Shown: positions 1 to 9,139 of the stretch, one piece after another
Layout: each line of letters opens with the position of its first letter
How positions within the stretch are numbered: position 1 is the first letter of the stretch
Source: Megascapheus bottae
Lineage: Eukaryota; Chordata; Mammalia; Rodentia; Geomyidae
Assembly (NCBI GenBank): GCA_024803745.1
Contig: JANJXV010000048.1
Span: forward strand, 6,716,001-6,780,000
Length of the DNA stretch: 64,000 nt
Reading direction: 5' to 3'
The notes under the pieces: model-generated
Database searches by the model: none
What the model was told of the DNA's origin: nothing
What the model saw: the letters and a program-made list of their open reading frames with translations, nothing else
Made by a program: the position numbers and the translations under genes

Positions 1-179
1 TTAGGGTAAGGGTAAGGTTTAGGGTTACGGTTAGGGTTAGGTTTAGGGTTGGTGTTAAGGTTAGGGTTAGGGGTAGGGTAAGTGTAAGGGTTACGGTTAG
101 CTGTAGTGTTAGGGTTAGGGTTAGCATTACGGTAAGTGTAAGGGTTAGGCTCAGGGTTAGGGTTAAGGTAAGGGTAAGG
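1..179 (+). repeat. Strongly degenerate hexamer run at the left edge
   Basis: The first 180 bases split cleanly into 30 hexamers, of which only 9 are perfect TTAGGG; the other 21 are substitution variants (for example TTACGG, TTGGTG, GTAGGG, TTAGCT, TTAGCA, TCAGGG). The only length slip is a five-base unit at about 176-180, exactly where the next duplication begins. No higher-order unit recognised. Confidence 0.85.
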
Positions 180-1169
180 TTAGGGTTAGGGTTAGGTTTA
201 GGGTAAGGGTTAGGGTAAGGTTTAGGGTAAGGGTAAGTTTTAGGGTTAGGGTTAGGGTTAGGGTAAGGGTTAGGATAAGGGTAAGGGTTAGGTTTAGGGT
301 TAGAGTTAATGTTAGGTTTATTGTTAGGGTAAGCGTAAGGGTTAGGGTTCGGGTTAGGGTTAGGGTAATGGGTAGGGTTAGGATTAGGGTAAGGTTTAGG
401 GTTAGGGTTAGGGTAAGTGTTAGGGTTAGGGTTAGGTTTAGGGTAAGTGTTAGGGTAAGGGTTAGGGTTAGGGTTATGTTTAGGCTATGGGTTAAGTTTA
501 GGGTTGGGGTTAGGGTAAGTGTAAGGGTTAGGGTTAGGGTTAGGGTTAGGGTTAGGGTAAGTGTTCTGGTTGGGGTTAGGGTTAGGGTAAGGATAAAGGT
601 TAGGGTTAGGTTTATGGGTTAGCGTTAGGGTTAGTGTTAGGTTAAGGGTAAGGGCAAGTGTTAGGTTTAGGGTTAGGGTTAGGTTTAGGGTAAGGGTTAG
701 GGTAAGGTTTAGGGTAAGGGTAAGTTTTAGGGTTAGGGTTAGGGTTAGGGTAAGGGTTAGGATAAGGGTAAGGGTTAGGTTTAGGGTTAGAGTTAATGTT
801 AGGTTTATTGTTAGGGTAAGCGTAAGGGTTAGGGTTCGGGTTAGGGTTAGGGTAATGGGTAGGGTTAGGATTAGGGTAAGGTTTAGGGTTAGGGTTAGGG
901 TAAGTGTTAGGGTTAGGGTTAGGTTTAGGGTAAGTGTTAGGGTAAGGGTTAGGGTTAGGGTTATGTTTAGGCTATGGGTTAAGTTTAGGGTTGGGGTTAG
1001 GGTAAGTGTAAGGGTTAGGGTTAGGGTTAGGGTTAGGGTTAGGGTAAGTGTTCTGGTTGGGGTTAGGGTTAGGGTAAGGATAAAGGTTAGGGTTAGGTTT
1101 ATGGGTTAGCGTTAGGGTTAGTGTTAGGTTAAGGGTAAGGGCAAGTGTTAGGTTTAGGGTTAGGGTTAG
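180..1169 (+). repeat. 487-bp tandem duplication, two apparently identical copies
   Basis: Base p matches base p+487 from 180-682 against 667-1169, with no difference seen by eye. Paired landmarks: GGTAATGGGTAGGG at 362/849, GTTATGTTTAGGC at about 473/960, TTCTGG at 564/1051, GGCAAGTGTTAGG at about 653/1140. The lack of any visible difference inside such degenerate sequence means a very recent duplication, or an assembly artefact. 487 is not a multiple of six, so the unit holds off-length hexamers. Confidence 0.93.
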
Positions 1170-2283
1170 TTTTAGGGTTAGGGTTAGGGTAAGGGTAATG
1201 GTTAGGGTTAGAGTTAGGGTTAGGGTAAGGGTAAGGGTTAGGGTTAGGTTTAGGTTTAGGGTTAGTGTAAGAGTAAGGGTTAGATTTAGTGTTAGGTTTA
1301 GGGTTAGGGTTAGGGTAAGGGTAAGGGTTAGGGTTAGGGTTAGGGCTAGGTTTAGGTTTAGGGTATGGTTTAGGGTAAAGGTAAGTGTTAGGCTTAGGGT
1401 TAGGGTTAGGATAAGGGTAAGGGTTAGGTTTAGGGTTAGGGTTAGGGTTAAGGTTAGCGTTAGGGTTAGGGTTAGAGTTAGGTTTAGGGTTAGGGTAAGG
1501 GTAAGGTTAGTGTTATGTTTAAGGTTAGTGTTAGATTAAGGGTTAGGGTTAGGGGTTAGGGTTAGTGTTAGGGTTAGGGTAAGGGTTAGGGTTAGGGTTA
1601 GGGTAAGGGTTAGGGTTAGGGTTAGGGTAAGGGTTATTGTTAGAGTTAGGGTTGGAGTTAGGGTAAGTGTTAGGTTTAGGGTTAGGGTTAGGTTAAGTGT
1701 TAGGTTAAGGGTTAGGGTTAGGGTTAGGGTAAGGGTAAGGGTTAGGGTGAGAGTTAGGATTAGTTTGAGGGTTAGGGGTTAGGGTTAGGGTTAGGGTTAG
1801 GGTTAGGATTAGGGTTACGGTTACGGTTACGGTAAGGGTAAGGGTTAGGGTTAGGGTTAGGGGTAGGGTTAGGGTTAGGGTTAGGGTAAGGTAAGGGTTA
1901 ATTTTAGGGATAGGGTTAGGGTTAGGGTAAGGTTTAGGGTAAGGGTAAGTGTTATGTTTAGGGTTAGGTTTAGGGTAAGTGTTAGGATAAGGGTTAGGGT
2001 TAGGGTTAGGTTTAGGGTATGGGTTAAGTTTAGGGTTACGGTTAGGGTAAGAGTAAGGGTTAGGGTTAGGGTGAGGGTTAGGTTTAGGTTTAGGTTTAGG
2101 GTTAGGGTTAGTGTAAGGGTAAGGGTTAGATTTAGTGTTAGGGTTAGGGTTAGGGTAAGGGTTAGGGTTAGGGTTAGGCTTAGGTTTAAGGTTAGGGTTA
2201 GGGTTAGGTTTAGGATTAGGGTAAGGGTTAGGTTAAGGTTAGGGTTAGGATTAGGGTTAGGTTAGGTCAAGGGTAAGGGTTAG
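1170..2283 (+). repeat. Diverged hexamer array without a clear higher-order unit
   Basis: About 1.1 kb of degenerate hexamers. A GTTAGTGTAAGAGTAAGG run followed by GTTAGATTTAG near 1,264 recurs in looser form near 2,107 and matches the lead-in of A blocks elsewhere (9,366; 17,508; 21,222), so it is probably old A-type material. A cluster of TTACGG variants sits near 1,815-1,835. No gene or RNA seen. Confidence 0.65.
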
Positions 2284-2470
2284 GGTTAGGTTTAGGTTTA
2301 GTGTTAGGGTAAAGGTACGGGTTAAGTTTAGGGTTAGGGTTAGGTTTAGGTTTAGGGTTAGGGTTATAATAAGGATAAGGGTTAGGGTTAAGTTTAGGGT
2401 TAGGGTTAAACTTAGGGTTAGGTTTAACGTTAGGGTTAGCATGTGGGTAAGGGTAATGTTTAGGGTTAGA
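2284..2470 (+). repeat. A-core fragment (TTATAATAAGG tag)
   Basis: It carries, in order, GTTTAGTGTTAGGGTAAAGG, GTTATAATAAGGATAAGG near 2,364 and GGTTTAACGTTAGGG near 2,420, the same order as in A blocks at 9,460-9,620 and 27,050-27,200. Diverged, isolated copy. Confidence 0.7.
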
Positions 2471-2874
2471 TTTAGGGTTATGGTTAGGGTTAGGTTTAGG
2501 GTAATGGCAAGGGTTACGTTTAGGGTTAAGGTTAGGTTTAGGGTTAGGGTTAGGTTAGGTTTAGGGTTGGTGTTAAGGTTAGGGTTAGGGGTAGGATGAG
2601 GGTAAGTGTTAGGGTTAGGGTTAGGGTTAGGTTTAGGTTTAGGTTTAGGATTAGGGTTAGTGTAAGGGTAAGGGTTCGATTTAGGGTTATGGTTAGGGTT
2701 AGGGTAAGGGTAAGGGTTAGGGTTAGGGTTAGGGTTAGGGTTAGGGTTACGTTTAGGTTTAGAGTTAGGGTTAGGTTTAAGGTTAGGGTTAGGGTAAGGA
2801 TTAGGGTTAGGGTTAGTGTTAGGGTTAGGGTTAGGGTAAGTGTAAGGGTTAGGGTTAGGTTTAGGGTTAGGGTT
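2471..2874 (+). repeat. Degenerate hexamers, no unit assigned
   Basis: Plain degenerate array with GTTAGTGTAAGGGTAAGGG and GTTCGATTTAGGG near 2,655-2,690, a diverged form of the A lead-in. Nothing else seen. Confidence 0.6.
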
Positions 2875-3960
2875 AAGGTAAAGGTAAGGGTTCAGTTTAA
2901 GGTTAGGGTTAGGTTTATGGTTACGGTTAGGGTTAGGGTTAGGGTAAGCATAAGTGTTAGGGTTAAGTTTGGGGTTAGGGTTAGAGTTAGGGTTAGGTTT
3001 AAGGTTAGGGTTAGGGTGTGGGTAAGGGTTAGGGTTAGGTTTAGGGTTAGGGTTAGGGTTACGGTTAGGGTTAGGGTGAGGCTTAGGGTTAGGTTTAAGG
3101 TAAGGGTAAGAGTTAGGGTTACGGTTAGGGTTAGGTTTAGCTTAAGGGTTAGGGTTAGGTTCAGGGTAATGGTAAGGTTTAGGTTTAGGTTTAGGGTTAG
3201 GGTTAGGGTAAGGGTAAGGGTTAGGGTTAGGGTTAGGGTTAGGGTTATGGTTAGGTTTAGGGTTATGGTAAGAGTAAGTGTTAGGGTTAGGTTTAGGGTT
3301 AGGCTTAGACTAAGGGTGAGGGTTAAGGTTAGGGTAGATGTTAGGGTTAGGGTTAAGATTAGGGTAAGGGTTAGGGTTAGGGTTAGGTTTGGGGTTATGG
3401 TAATTGTAAGGTTGGATTAGTGTTAGGTTTAGGGTAAGGGTAAGGTTTAGGGTTAGGGTTAGGGTTATGTGTAGGAAAAGGGTAAGGGTTAGGGTCACGG
3501 TTAGGGTTAAGGTTAAGGTTTAGGGTTATGGTAAGTGTAAGGGTTAGGGTTAGGTTTAGGGTTAGAGTAAGGGTTAGGTTTAGGGTTAGGGTAAGTGCAA
3601 GGTTTAGGGTTAGGGTTAGGGTTAGGGTTAATGTTAGGTTTAGGGTTAGGTTTAGGGTAAGGGTAAAGGTTAGGGTTAGGGTTAGGTTTAGGTTTAAGGT
3701 TAGGGTTAGGGTTAGGGTTAGGGTAAGGTTTAGGGTTAGAGTTAGGGTAAGGGTTATGGTTAGGGTTAGGGTAAGGGATAGGGTTAGGGTTAGGGGTAGG
3801 TTAAGTGTTTGGGTTGGGGTTAGGGTTAGGGTTAGGGTTAGGGTAAGTGTTAGGGTTATGTTTAGGGTTAATGTTAGGGTTAGGTTTAGGGTTAGGTTTA
3901 GGTTTGGTTTAGTGTTAGGTTTAGGGTTAGGGTTAGGGTTAGAATTAGGTTTAGGGTTAG
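2875..3960 (+). repeat. Diverged U-type unit (U0)
   Basis: The tags of the 1,974-bp U unit appear in the same order: GTTAAGTTTGGGGTTAGG near 2,962, GGTGTGGGTAAGGG near 3,016, GTTTAGCTTAAGGG near 3,135, GGTTCAGGG near 3,157, GGGTAGATGTTAGGG near 3,331, GGTTGGATTAGTGTTAGG near 3,411, GTAGGAAAAGGG near 3,470 and GGTAGGTTAAGTG near 3,797. Many substitutions against the units at 10.9-17.0 kb show an older copy. It contains the longest Arg-Val open stretch of the window in its left part (2,596-3,420). Confidence 0.68.
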
Positions 3961-4247
3961 GGTAACGGTAAGGTTAGGGTTAGGTTTAGGGTTAATGTTA
4001 GGTTAAGGGTTAGGGTTAGGGTAAGTGTTAGTGTTAGGGTTAGGGTAAGGGTAAGTATTAGGGTTAGTGTTAGGCTAAGGGTTATTGTTAGAGTTAGGGT
4101 TAGGGTTAGGGTAAGTGTTCTGGTTAGGTTTAGGGTTAGGTTTATGGTAAGGGCAAGGGTTAGGTTTAGGGTTAGGGTTAGGTTTAGGCTCAGGGTTAAT
4201 GTTAGGGTTAGGGTAAGTGTTAGGGTTAGGGTAAGGGTTAGGGTTAG
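3961..4247 (+). repeat. S-head fragment ending in a TTCTGG tag
   Basis: GGTAACGGTAAGGTTAGGG near 3,962, GGCTAAGGGTTATTGTTAG near 4,073 and GTAAGTGTTCTGG at about 4,111 follow the order seen in S units (for example 47,155-47,310). Diverged and truncated. Confidence 0.6.
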
Positions 4248-5365
4248 GGCTAGGTTTAGGTTTAGGGTTAGGGTTAGTGTTAGGCTAAGGGTAAGGGTTA
4301 GGGTTAAGTTTAGGGTTAGGGTTAGGTTTAGGGTTAGGGTTAGGGTAAGGGCAAGGGTTAGGGTTAGGATTAGGGTTAGGGTTAGGGTAAGGGCAAGGGT
4401 TAGGGTTAGGATTAGGGTTAGGGTTAGGTAAAGGGTTAGGATAAGTGTTCTGTTTAGGGTTAGGCTTTGGGTAAGGAAAAAGGTTAGGGTTAAGGTTATT
4501 GTTATGGGTTAGGGTTAGGGTTAGGGTTAGGGTAAGGGCAATTGTTAGGTTTACGGTTAGGGTTTGGTTTAGGGTTAGGGTTAGGGTTAGGTTTAGGGTT
4601 ACGTTAAGGGTTTTAGGGTAAGGGTAAGGGTTAGGGTTAGAGTTATGGTTAGGGTAAGGGTAAGGGTTAGGGTTAGGATTAGGGTTAGGGTTAGTGTAAG
4701 TGTAAGCGTTAGATTTAGGTTTAGGTTTAGGGTTAGGGTTAGGTTTAGGGTTAGGCTTAGGGTTAGGGTTAGGGTAAGGGTTTGGGTTATGGTTATGGTT
4801 AGGGTTAGGGTTAGGGAAAGGTTAAGGGTTAGGGTTAGGTTTAGGGTTAGGGTTAGGGTATAGGTAAGGGTTAATTTTATTGTTAGGGTTATGGTTAGGG
4901 TAAGGATAAGGGTTAGGGTTAAGTTTAGGGTTACGGTTAGATTTAGGGCTAGTTTTAATTTTAGGGTTAGGGTGTGGGTAAGGTTAAGGGTTAGGTTTAG
5001 GTTTAGGGTTAGGGTTAGGGTTAGGGTTACAGTTAGGGTTAGGGTTAGGGTAAGGGTAAGTTTAGGGTTAGGGTTAGGGTTAGTGTTAGGTTAAGGGTTA
5101 GTGTTAGGGGTTAGGGTTAGGGTTCGGGTAAGGGTAAGGGTTTGGGTTAGGGTTAGGGTTAAGGTTAGGGTTATTGTTAGGATTGGGTTTAGGGTTAGAG
5201 TTAGGTTTAGGGTTAGGGTAACGGTAAGGTTAGATTTAGGTTTAGGGTTAGTGTTACGTTAAGGGTTAGGGTTAGGGGTTAGGGTTAGGGTTAGGGCAAG
5301 GGTTAGGGTTAGGGTTAGGGTAATGGTTATGGTTAGGGTTAGGGTTATGAAAAGGGTAAGATTTA
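4248..5365 (+). repeat. Q unit, diverged (Q1)
   Basis: Tags in order: GGGCTAGG (4,248), two GGGCAAGGG runs 42 bp apart (C at 4,352 and 4,394), GTGTTCTGTTTAGGG (TTCTG at 4,448), AAGGAAAAAGG (4,473), GGGCAATTGTTAGG variant (near 4,537), GGGTTTTAGGG (4,618), GTAAGTGTAAGCGTTAG (near 4,697), GGTTAATTTTATTG (near 4,869), GGTTCGGGTAAGGG (near 5,122) and GGTTATTGTTAGGATTGGG (near 5,170). The same series appears at 30.5, 42.9, 55.4 and 56.4 kb. Left-most and most diverged copy. Confidence 0.8.
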
Positions 5366-6340
5366 GGGTTAGGTTAAGGCAAGGACTACGGTTTGGGTTA
5401 GGGTTAGGTTTAGGGTTAGGTTTAGGGTTAGGGTTAGGGTTAGAGTTAGGTTTAGTGTTAGGGTAACGGTAAGGTTAGGGTTAGGTTTAGGGTTAGTGTT
5501 AGGTTAAGGGTTAGGGTTAGGGTTAGGGTAAGGGCTAGGGTTAGGGTTAGGGTTAGGGTAAGGGTAAGTGTTAGCGTTAGGGTTAGGCTAAGGGTTATTG
5601 TTAGAGTTAGGGTTAGGGTTAGGGTAAGTGTTCTGGTTAGGGTTAGTTTTGGGTTAGGTTTAGGGTAAGGGCAAGGGTTAGGTTCAGGTTTAGGGTTAGG
5701 TTTAGGGTTAGGGTTAGGGTTAGTTTTAGGGTTAGGGTTAGGGTAAGGGTAAGGGTTAGGTTTTGAGTTAGGTTAGGGTAATGGTAAGGGTTAGGCTTAG
5801 GTTTAGGGTTAGGGTTAGTGAAAGGGTACGGGTTAGATTTACGGTTAGCGTTAGGGTTAGGGTAAGGGTAAGGGTTAGGGTTAGGGTTAGGGTTAGGGTT
5901 AGGTTTAGGGTTAGGGTTAGGGTTAAGGTTAGGGTTAGGTTAAGGGTTAGGGTTAAGGTTAGGGTTAGTTTTAGGGTTAGGGTAAGGGTAAGGGTTAGGG
6001 TTAGGTTTAGGGTTAGAGTTAGGGTAAAGGTAAGGGTTATATTTAGGGTTAGGATTAGGTTTATGGTTAGGGTTAGGGTTAGGTTTACAGTAAGGGTATG
6101 ATGTAGGGTTAGTTTTAGGGTTCGGGTTAAGGTTAGGGTTAGGGTTAGGGTTAGGTTTAGGGTAAGGGTTAGGGTTAGGTTTAGGGTAAGGGTTAGCGTT
6201 AGGGTTAGGGTTTGCGTTAGAGTTAGGTTTAGGGTTAGGGTAAGAGTAAGGGTTAGGTTTAGGGTTAGGGTAAGGGTTAGGGTTAGGATTAGGGTAAGGG
6301 CTAGGGTTAGGATAAGGTTAAGTGTAAGGGTTAGAGTTAG
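5366..6340 (+). repeat. Short S unit with an internal deletion
   Basis: It starts with AAGGCAAGGACTA, as the S units at 47,067 and 49,065 do, follows them to the TTCTGG tag at 5,631, then jumps about 1 kb ahead to S second-half sequence, including the GGGTATGATGTA tag at 6,094 and the AAGAGTAAGGG run near 6,243. So it is an S unit missing its middle, directly after Q1. Confidence 0.72.
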
Positions 6341-7358
6341 GTTTAGGGTAAGTGTTAGGGTAAGGGTTAGGGTTAGGGTTTGGTTTAGGGTATGGAATAA
6401 GGTTAGGGTTAGGGTTAGGGTAAGGGTAAGGGTTAGGGTTAGGGTTAGGGTTAGGGTAAGTGTTCTGGTTAGGGTTATGGTTAGGATAAGGTAAAAGTTT
6501 AGCTTTAGGGTTATGAGTTAGGGTTAGGGTTAGGTTTAGGGTAAGGGCAAGGGTTAGGTTTAGGGGTAGGGTTAGTTTTAGGGTTAGGGTTAGGGTTAGG
6601 TTTAGGGTTAGGGTTAGGGTAAGGTTAAAGGTTAGGTTTAGAGTTATGGTTAGGGTAATGGTAATGGTTAGGTATAGGTTAGGGTTAGGGTTAGTGTAAG
6701 GGTAAGGGTTAGATTTAGTGTTAGGTTTAGGGTTAGGGGAAGGGTAATGGTTAGGTTTAGTGTTAGGGTTAGGTTTAGGGTTAGGGTTTGGGTTAGTGGT
6801 AGGATTAGGGTAAGGGTTAGGGTTAAGGTTAGTGTTAGGGTTAGGGTTATGGTTAGGGTAAGGGTAAGGGTTAGGGTTAGGTTGAGGGTTAGGGTTAGGG
6901 TAAAGGTAAGGGTTAAGTTTAGGGTTAGGGTTAGGTTTAGGGTTAGGGTTAGGGTTAGGGTTATAATAAGGATAAGTTTTAGGGTTAAGTTTAGGGTTAG
7001 GGTTAGAGTTAGGGTTAAGTTTAAAGTTAGGGTTAGGGTGTGGGTAAAGGTAAGGGTTAGGGTTAGGGTTAGGGTTAGGGTTAGGGTAAGAGTTACTGTT
7101 AGTATTAGCGTAAAGGTTAGGGTTAGTGTTAGGGTTAGGGTAAGGTTAAGTGTTAGGGTTAGGGTTAGGTTTCGGGTAAGTGTTATTGTATGTGTTAGGG
7201 TTAGGGTTAGGTTTAGGGTATGGGTTAAGTTTAGGGTTAGGTTTACGATAAGGTTAAGGGTTAGGGTTAGGATGAGGGTTAGGGTAAGTGTTCTGGTTAG
7301 GGTTAGTTTAAGTGTAAGGATAAAGGTTAGGGTTAGGGTTAGGGTTATGGGTTAGGGT
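6341..7358 (+). repeat. V unit (V1)
   Basis: TTCTGG at 6,473, then TTTAGCTTTAGGGTTATG near 6,498, GGGCAAGGGTTAGG near 6,546, GGTAATGGTAATGG near 6,655, the GGTTATAATAAGGATAAG tag near 6,960, GTTACTGTTAGTATTAG near 7,092 and a second TTCTGG at 7,291. The order matches 44.8-45.7, 51.1-52.0 and 61.4-61.8 kb. Placed after Q1 and short S, as at 43-45.7 kb. Confidence 0.72.
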
Positions 7359-8110
7359 AAGGCTTACTGTTAGGATTAGGGTAAGGGTTAGAGTTAGGGT
7401 TAGGGTTAGTGTAAGGGTAAGTGTTAAGTTTAGGGTTAGGTTTAAGGTTAGGGTTAGGGTTAGGGTATGGGTTAACTTTAGGGTTAGGGTAAGAATAAGG
7501 GTTAAGGTTAGGGTGAAGGTTAGGGTAAGTGTTCTGGATAGGGTTAGGGTTAGGGTAAGGATAAAGGTTAGGGTTAGGGTTAGGGTTATTGGTTAGGGTT
7601 AGGGTTAGGGTTAGGGTTAGGGTTAGGGTAAGGGCAATTGTTAGGTTTAGGGTTAGGGTTTGGTTTAAGGTTAGGGTTAGGGTTAGGTTTAGGGTTAGGT
7701 TAAGGGTTAGGGTTAGGGTTAGGGTAAGTGTAAGTGTTATGGTTAGAGTTAGGGTTAGGGTTAGGTTTAGGTTTAGGGTTAGTGTAAGGGTAAGGGTTAG
7801 ATTAAGGGTTAGGGTTAGGGTTAGGGTTAGGGTAAGGGTATGGGTTAGGTTTAGGTTTAGGGTTAGTGTTAAGGTTAGGGTAGGGTAAGGGTTAGGGTAA
7901 GGTTAAGGGTTAGGATTAGGTTTAGGGTAAGGGTTATGGTAAAGGTAAGGGTTAAGTTTAGGTTTAGGGTTAGTTTTAGGGTTAGGGTTAGGGTTAGGGT
8001 AAGGATGAGGGTTAGGGTTACGGGTCGGGTTAGGGTTATGGTAAGGGATAGGTTTAAGGTTAGGATTAGGGTTAGTTTAAGGTTAAGGGTTAGGGTTAGG
8101 GTTAGGGTTA
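7359..8110 (+). repeat. Mosaic of A tail and U tail leading into P0
   Basis: 7,359-7,580 carries AAGGCTTACTGTTAGG and TTCTGG (7,532) as A tails do. GGGCAATTGTTAGG follows at about 7,631, and from about 7,840 comes the U-tail series GGGTATGGGTTAGG, GGTTAGGGTAGGGTAAGGG, GGTAAAGGTAAGGGTTAAG. A U tail before a P head is also seen near 17.0, 25.5 and 33.4 kb. Confidence 0.6.
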
Positions 8111-8515
8111 GGATTAAGGTTTGGGTTAGGGTTAGAGTTAGGGTTAGGTTTAGGGTTAGGTTTAGGGTTAGCGTTAGGATTATAGTTAGAATTAGGGTTA
8201 GGGTAACGGTAAGGTTAGGGTTAGGTTTAGGGTTAGTGTTAGGTTAAGGGTTAGGGTTAGGTTTAGGGTAAGTTTTAGGGTTAGGGTTAGGGTTAGGCTA
8301 AGTGTTAGGTTAAGGGTTAGTGTTAGGGTTAAGTTAACTGTTGGGGTTAAGGTTAGGGTTAGGTTTAGGGTAAGGGTAAGCGTTAGGGTTAGGATTAGGG
8401 TGAGGGTAAGTGTTAGGGTTAGGGTTAGGGTTAGGGTTAGGGTTGGGGTAAGGGTAAGGGCTAGGGTTAGGGTTAGGGTTAGTTTTAGGGTTAGGGGTAA
8501 GGTTTAGGGTTAGGG

Positions 8516-8546
<31 letters not shown>

Positions 8547-9139
8547 AAGGGTTAGGGTTAGGGTTAGGGTAAGGGGAAGGGTAAGGGTTAATTTTAGGGT
8601 TAGGGTTAGGGTTGAGATTAGGGTTAGATTAGGATTAGGGTAAGGGGTAGGGTTAGGGTTAGGTTAGGGTAGGGGTAAGGTTTAGGGTTAGGGTTAGGGT
8701 TAGGGTTAGGTGTAGGGTAAGGGTAAGGGTTAGGGTTAGGATTAGGGTTAGGGTTAGGGTTAGGGTTAGGTTTAGGGTTAGGTTAAGTGTAAGTGTTAGG
8801 GTTAGGGTTAGGGTTAGAGTAAGGGTTAGGGTTAGGGTTAGGGTTAGGGTTAGGGTAAGGTCAAGGTTTAGAATTAGGGTTAGGGTTAAGGTTAGGTTTA
8901 GGGTTAGGTTTAGGGTAAGGGTAAGGGTTAGGGTTAGGTTTACGGTTAGGTTTAAGGTTAGGGTTAGGGTTAGGGTAAGGGTTAGGGTTAGGGTTAGGTT
9001 TAGGGTAAGGGTTAGGGTTAGGGTTAGGTTTAGAGTTAGGTTTAGGGTTAGGGTAAGGGTAAGGTTAGGGTTAGTTTTAGGGTTAGGTTAAGGGTTAGGG
9101 TTAGGGTTAGGGTAAGGGTTAGGTTTAGGATTAGGTTTA
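8111..9139 (+). repeat. P head (P0), about 1.03 kb
   Basis: Opens with GGATTAAGG (8,111); AAGTTTTAGG follows exactly 159 bp later (8,270), a spacing also found at 20,162/20,321, 25,674/25,833 and 33,491/33,650. Then GGCTAAGTGTTAGGTTAAGG and GTTAAGTTAACTGTTGGGG (near 8,333), GGTTGAGATTAGGG (near 8,610) and GTAGGGGTAAGG (near 8,689). It ends where GGATAAGGATAAAGG starts the A block. Confidence 0.8.
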
